Below are positions 60,272-64,000 of a stretch of 64,000 nt of DNA, one piece after another. The first letter of the stretch is position 1; each line of letters begins with the position of its first letter. A program made the position numbers and the translations under genes. A model generated the notes under the pieces. It was not told the DNA's origin. It was given only the letters and a program-made list of their open reading frames with translations, and ran no database searches. Source of the DNA: Kiritimatiellia bacterium (GTDB taxonomy: Bacteria; Verrucomicrobiota; Kiritimatiellia; RFP12; UBA1067); contig JAEDKA010000013.1 in NCBI GenBank assembly GCA_016296065.1, forward strand, positions 1-64,000. The letters are read 5' to 3'.

Positions 60272-61626
60272 AGAAGCTCATGGCATTCACTGCGGCGGCC
60301 CTTGCGGCGGCGGCGGTTCAGGCGGCGGACATCTACGTCTCGCTCGAGACCGGCAAGAACAAGAACGACGGCACGAAGGAGGCGCCGCTCAAGAACCTGT
60401 GGAAGGCGCTGGAGAAGGCCGAGACGGGCGACACGATCCACGTCGCCGGAGCGAAGGAGGCCTATCCCGGAAAGGCCACCAGCAAGGGGACCTTCCGCAT
60501 GGAGAAGCCGGTCTCGATAATCGGCGGCTACGCGCCCGACTTCGCGTCGCGCGACCCGCTCAAGTACCGCACGCTTTTCCAGGCGAAGAACGACAGCTAC
60601 GTGCGCGGAAACAACCTCGGAGTCCTCCATCTCGAGTTCGACAAGACTATGAACGCGCCCAAGGGCTTCAAGATGAAGCTCGACGGCCTCATCTTCGACG
60701 AGGGCCAGGCCAACTCCTACCACGCGACGAAGGGCAAGCCGGAGGGCTTCGACACGGGCATGTGGCTCGAGGGGCCGGCGAAGAACATCGCCGACAAGCA
60801 GGTCAGCCCCAACCGCTACATGATCTACTCCGCCACCGCCTCGCGCGGCGAGGGCGACATCGAGATCGAGAACTGCGCCTTCGTCAACTGCGGAAACATC
60901 GCGGTCAACCTCAACTGGTACAAGGGCAGCGTCGAGATCGAGAACTGCGTGTTCGTCAACAGCCGCATGATCGGCGCGTCCGTCGCGTGTTCCGCCGCCG
61001 TGCCGATGGACGGTCCCTCGAAGCCGCGCGCCGGGTGGAAGCCCGAGGTGAAGTGGGAGTTCGAGAACAACACCGTCCTCTACACCTGGAGCCGCCTCAA
61101 TGACCTCGCCGACATGGGCTTCGGCGTGCGCGTCAACACCGGAGTGGAGGCGGAGATCGAGAACAACATCATCGGACTCAACGTCCTCACCGGCTTCGAC
61201 AACACGAAGGGCGTTGCGTCGACGAAGAAGATCAAGATCGACGGGAACGTGTTCTTCCTCAACCGCGAGAGCGACATCCAGATGACCGCCTCGCCGAGCG
61301 TGGTCAAGGTCCGCGTCGACGAGTTCGAGGACCTCGAGGGGACCGACGGCATCGAGTCCATCGAGGACAACGAGGACCTCAAGGATCCGTCCGTCTTCAA
61401 GGACCGCCTCAACGCGCAGTTCCTCAACGCGTTCCTGTCGATGAAGTACTCCGAGTCGACGAAGCTCGACGAGGGCAAGTGCAACGGCCTGAGGTCCATG
61501 CTCGGACTTCCCCTCCAGGGCACGATCACCACGCAGTGCGACATGTTCTGCAACCGCTATCCGCTCGAGGACGCGCTCAAGCTCTTCGGCGCGATGGAAG
61601 GCAAGGGAGCGCAGGCCATAAAGTAG
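60268..61626 (+). CDS. Secreted right-handed beta-helix protein
   Basis: A 452-residue exported protein (signal peptide MKKLMAFTAAALAAAAVQA). It opens with DIYVSLETGKNKNDGTKEAPLKNLWKALEKAETGDTIHVA, the standard start of parallel beta-helix (PL/pectate-lyase-like or DUF1565) proteins, then repeats such as DIEIENCAFVNCGNIAVNLN, SVEIENCVFVNSRMI and AEIENNIIGLNV. No clear lyase catalytic set is seen. An acidic stretch (EFEDLEGTDGIESIEDNEDL) and a helical tail end it. SD AAGGAGA at 60254-60260. Likely a surface or glycan-binding protein. Confidence 0.75.
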   Translation: MKKLMAFTAAALAAAAVQAADIYVSLETGKNKNDGTKEAPLKNLWKALEKAETGDTIHVAGAKEAYPGKATSKGTFRMEKPVSIIGGYAPDFASRDPLKYRTLFQAKNDSYVRGNNLGVLHLEFDKTMNAPKGFKMKLDGLIFDEGQANSYHATKGKPEGFDTGMWLEGPAKNIADKQVSPNRYMIYSATASRGEGDIEIENCAFVNCGNIAVNLNWYKGSVEIENCVFVNSRMIGASVACSAAVPMDGPSKPRAGWKPEVKWEFENNTVLYTWSRLNDLADMGFGVRVNTGVEAEIENNIIGLNVLTGFDNTKGVASTKKIKIDGNVFFLNRESDIQMTASPSVVKVRVDEFEDLEGTDGIESIEDNEDLKDPSVFKDRLNAQFLNAFLSMKYSESTKLDEGKCNGLRSMLGLPLQGTITTQCDMFCNRYPLEDALKLFGAMEGKGAQAIK

Positions 61627-61633
61627 CGCGGGC

Positions 61634-62764
61634 ATGAGGTTCTGGGGGATAACGGGAACCAACGGCAAGACGACGACGGCGTGGATATTCGCCGCCTTCG
61701 TCGACGCCGCGGGGAAAAAGTGCGGATACATAACGACCGTCGAGGCCTTCGACGGGGCGCGGCATTTCTACACCGGCTACACTACTCCGCCCATTGCGCA
61801 GCTTCGGGACATATACGCCGCCATGGAGGCGAACGGATGCACCGACTGCGTGATGGAGGTCTCGTCCCACGCAATCCACCAGAACCGCGTCGGATTCGGA
61901 GAGACGACGCTTTTCTCCGGCGGCGCGTTCACCAATCTCACAGAAGACCATCTCGACTACCACAAGACGATGGAGGAGTACTTCCGCGTCAAGCGCTCCT
62001 TTGCCGAGCGCATCGCGGAAGGCCGCCCCGGCGCGCCCTACGCCGTGTGCCTCGACGGAGGATGCGGACGCGAGATGTTCGACGCGGTGAAGGGGCTTCC
62101 GCTTGACGTCATACCCGTCGCGCGCGGCACGGCCGGTACCGGCGGGATGACGCCGGAGTACGATCTTTCGGAACTTCAGCTCGTCGGAGACTACAACAAG
62201 TCTAACGTTCTCCTCGCGGCGGCGCTTGCGGAGGCGGCGGGCGTTCCTCACGACGTCATCCAGTCGGCGATTCCTGCGCTGCGTCCGCGCTGGGGCAGGC
62301 TCGAGCTGGTCGAGAACCCCAATGTGAAGGCGAAGGTCTACGTCGACTTCGCGCATACGCCGGACGGACTCGAGAAGGTGCTTTCCGCGGCGCGCGGCTT
62401 CACTCCGCCCGGCGGCAGGCTCTGGGTCGTGTTCGGAGCCGGAGGCGACCGCGATCCGATGAAGCGTCCGCTTATGGGCGAGGCCGCCGCGCGCCTTGCC
62501 GATGTCGTCGTCGTGACGAGCGACAATCCGCGGAGCGAGGATCCGCTGAAGATAATCGACCAGATCGTCGCCGGCGCGTCGGGGGCGAAGGAGATTCATG
62601 TCGAGCCGGACAGGCGAGAGGCGATAGCATATGCGCTCGCCGGGGCGGAATCGGGCGATGTCGTGATAGTCGCCGGCAAGGGTCATGAGACGACCCAGGA
62701 GATACAGGGCGTGAAGCATCCCTTCGACGACCGCGAGGTAATCCGCGCCTGGCGCGCGGTTTAG
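61634..62764 (+). CDS. murE: MurE-type Mur ligase lacking the N-terminal UDP-binding domain
   Basis: A 376-residue Mur ligase starting almost directly with the P-loop GITGTNGKTTTAWIFA (residues 5-20). Other marks: VMEVSSHAIHQNRVG, GGAFTNLTEDHLDYHKTMEEY, YVDFAHTPDGLEKVL, GAGGDRDPMKRPLMG, SDNPRSEDPLKIIDQI (the DNPR box for meso-diaminopimelate) and IVAGKGHETTQEIQG. The central and C-terminal domains are complete, but the first about 100 residues of normal MurE, which bind the UDP-sugar part, are absent and not found upstream. It may act with a separate protein or on a smaller (recycled) peptide. Confidence 0.8.
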   Translation: MRFWGITGTNGKTTTAWIFAAFVDAAGKKCGYITTVEAFDGARHFYTGYTTPPIAQLRDIYAAMEANGCTDCVMEVSSHAIHQNRVGFGETTLFSGGAFTNLTEDHLDYHKTMEEYFRVKRSFAERIAEGRPGAPYAVCLDGGCGREMFDAVKGLPLDVIPVARGTAGTGGMTPEYDLSELQLVGDYNKSNVLLAAALAEAAGVPHDVIQSAIPALRPRWGRLELVENPNVKAKVYVDFAHTPDGLEKVLSAARGFTPPGGRLWVVFGAGGDRDPMKRPLMGEAAARLADVVVVTSDNPRSEDPLKIIDQIVAGASGAKEIHVEPDRREAIAYALAGAESGDVVIVAGKGHETTQEIQGVKHPFDDREVIRAWRAV

Positions 62765-62798
62765 CGCGTAATCCCGCCGTCGCCGCGTCCCCTCAATA

Positions 62799-62807
62799 TG
62801 ATATAAT
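62799..62807 (+). promoter_or_regulatory. Extended -10 promoter of iorA
   Basis: TGATATAAT, -10 at 62802-62807; an AAGGAG SD (62819-62824) follows. Confidence 0.6.
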
Positions 62808-62835
62808 ATACAGATTACAAGGAGCAAATCAGAAG

Positions 62836-64000
62836 ATGAAGAAGTTTCTCAGCGCTAACGAAGCAGTCGCGCACGCCGCGGCGCAGGCCGGGTGTGTCGT
62901 CGCCTCGGCGTACCCCGGGACCCCCTCGACGGAAATCCTCGAGAACATCGCGAAGTTCAAGGACACCATCAAGTGCGAATGGGCCGTCAACGAGAAGGTC
63001 GCCGTGGAGACGGCGGTTGGCGCGTCGATGGCTGGGGCGAGGACGCTTACGGCGATGAAGCATGTCGGACTCAACGTCGCGATGGATCCGCTGATGACGT
63101 TCACGTACGTCGGGCCCCTCGGCGGATTCGTTCTTGTTTCGGCGGACGATCCTGGAATGCACTCCTCGCAGAACGAGCAGGACAACCGCAATCTCGCCAA
63201 GTTCGCGCGCGCGCTTCTTCTCGAGCCGGCGGACTCTCAGGAGGCGTACGACTTCACGCTCAAGGCGTTCGAGCTTTCGGAGAAGTTCAGCGTTCCGGTG
63301 ATCATCCGCCTCACGACGCGCACGAGCCACTCGGCGTCGCTCGTAGAGCTCGGAGACTTCAAGCCGGCGCCGCATCCGCTCCTGCCCTACGTCAAGGACA
63401 TCCGCCGCAACATCCCCGTGCCGGCGTTCTCCCCGACGCAGCGCCTCAACGCGCAGAAGCGCACGGAGGCGATGGAGAAGGAGTCCAACCGCTCGAAGTT
63501 CAACAAGGTCGTCAAGCCCGCGAAGGGCGTGAAGGTCTCCGCGAAGGCCAAGGGCCTCGGCATCGTTACGAGCGCAGTCGCGTACCAGTACGTGAAGGAG
63601 ATATTCCCCGACTGCCAGATCCTCAAGCTCGGCTGGACGAATCCGCTTCCAAAGGCCCTCGTCGCGAAGTTCGCGAAGAGTGTGAAGAAGGTTCTCGTAG
63701 TCGAAGAGCTCGATCCGTTCCTCGAAGACCAGATCAAGGCTATGGGCATCAAGGTGGTCGAGCACAAGACGGAGCTCAACATGCTCGAGCTCAACGCCGA
63801 CCGCCTGCAGAACCTCAGGCACGAGATACTCGGGGACGTCGGACGGGCCAAGGCCCGCCGTCAGGACACGACGCTTCCGACGCGTCCGCCCGTGCTCTGC
63901 GCGGGATGCGGGCACCGCGGCGTCTTCCACGTCCTCCACAAGCTCGGCGCGACGGTGACTGGAGACATCGGCTGCTACACGCTCGGAGCGTTTCCTCCCC
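62836..64000 (+). CDS. iorA: Indolepyruvate ferredoxin oxidoreductase alpha subunit (5' part)
   Basis: At least 388 residues, open to the window edge. MKKFLSANEAVAHAAAQAGC, SAYPGTPSTEILENIA, EWAVNEKVAVETAVGASMAG, TAMKHVGLNVAMDPLMTFTY, VSADDPGMHSSQNEQDNR are classic IorA; the last residues PPVLCAGCGHRGVFHVLHKL and GDIGCYTLGAFPP begin the thiamine-diphosphate part. The enzyme oxidises aryl pyruvates to aryl-acetyl-CoA with ferredoxin in anaerobes. The remaining TPP and ferredoxin domains and a beta subunit are expected beyond the window. Confidence 0.92.
   Translation, partial: MKKFLSANEAVAHAAAQAGCVVASAYPGTPSTEILENIAKFKDTIKCEWAVNEKVAVETAVGASMAGARTLTAMKHVGLNVAMDPLMTFTYVGPLGGFVLVSADDPGMHSSQNEQDNRNLAKFARALLLEPADSQEAYDFTLKAFELSEKFSVPVIIRLTTRTSHSASLVELGDFKPAPHPLLPYVKDIRRNIPVPAFSPTQRLNAQKRTEAMEKESNRSKFNKVVKPAKGVKVSAKAKGLGIVTSAVAYQYVKEIFPDCQILKLGWTNPLPKALVAKFAKSVKKVLVVEELDPFLEDQIKAMGIKVVEHKTELNMLELNADRLQNLRHEILGDVGRAKARRQDTTLPTRPPVLCAGCGHRGVFHVLHKLGATVTGDIGCYTLGAFPP

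Overview
This window looks like a chromosomal segment of a GC-rich, meso-diaminopimelate-walled Gram-negative bacterium. The gene families (CotH kinases with lamin-tail and beta-helix domains, a chorismate synthase fused to an AroD-AroE pair, SpoIIE/GHKL/STAS signalling, TolC/HlyD envelope proteins) suggest the Planctomycetes-Verrucomicrobia-Chlamydiae group, perhaps a gut or anaerobic Kiritimatiellota. That assignment is an inference from gene content; there is no rRNA here to test it. Many promoters carry an extended -10 of the form TGnTATAAT, often without a clear -35 box.

Region 1 (1-18.4 kb) is an accessory island of mixed base composition and many dispersed hairpins. It holds a DUF1349-like lipoprotein, an archaeal-type ATPase, a small RNA-ligase-like protein, an AbiEi antitoxin without an intact toxin, a HigBA toxin-antitoxin pair, a coiled-coil protein followed by a 1606-residue exonuclease-RecQ-UvrD fusion, an ORF6N regulator with a metallophosphoesterase, a HIT protein, a large secreted lectin-like protein, a three-repeat zinc-binding mini-protein and several very small ORFs. 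A 249-bp promoter-plus-leader sequence is present in two identical copies here, each in front of a different gene. A 26-bp promoter cassette occurs three times, each time ahead of an unrelated small gene. The island ends near a degenerate tRNA-Trp-like sequence and trmL.

Region 2 (18.5-31 kb) starts with three tRNAs (Arg, initiator Met, Pro). A codirectional cluster follows: upp, a MATE transporter fused to a GHKL domain, a periplasmic-binding lipoprotein, a membrane SpoIIE phosphatase with a GHKL tail, a STAS protein, a purine permease, apt, a dicarboxylate/amino-acid symporter and a uracil/xanthine permease. The two permeases and Apt share an extra N-terminal helical domain not normally found on these families. 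tilS and three more tRNAs (Gly, Leu, Ser) close the region.

Region 3 (31-41 kb) holds core genes: secA, ispD, a metallophosphoesterase, tyrA-like, a trifunctional aroC-aroD-aroE fusion, an endonuclease/exonuclease/phosphatase-family protein, a patatin-like lipase and tRNA-Ala.

Region 4 (41.6-57.8 kb) is one envelope locus: a giant CotH protein, a beta-helix carbohydrate-binding-type protein, a second giant CotH protein, a VTC-type polyphosphate polymerase, a DUF4956 membrane protein, an HlyD-like adaptor and a TolC-like lipoprotein. The order suggests a system that makes a phosphate polymer or phosphorylates surface proteins and connects to a trans-envelope conduit.

Region 5 (57.9-64 kb) has a GH36-like alpha-galactosidase, an anchored acidic protein, a secreted beta-helix protein, a MurE lacking its first domain, and the start of iorA, which runs off the window.
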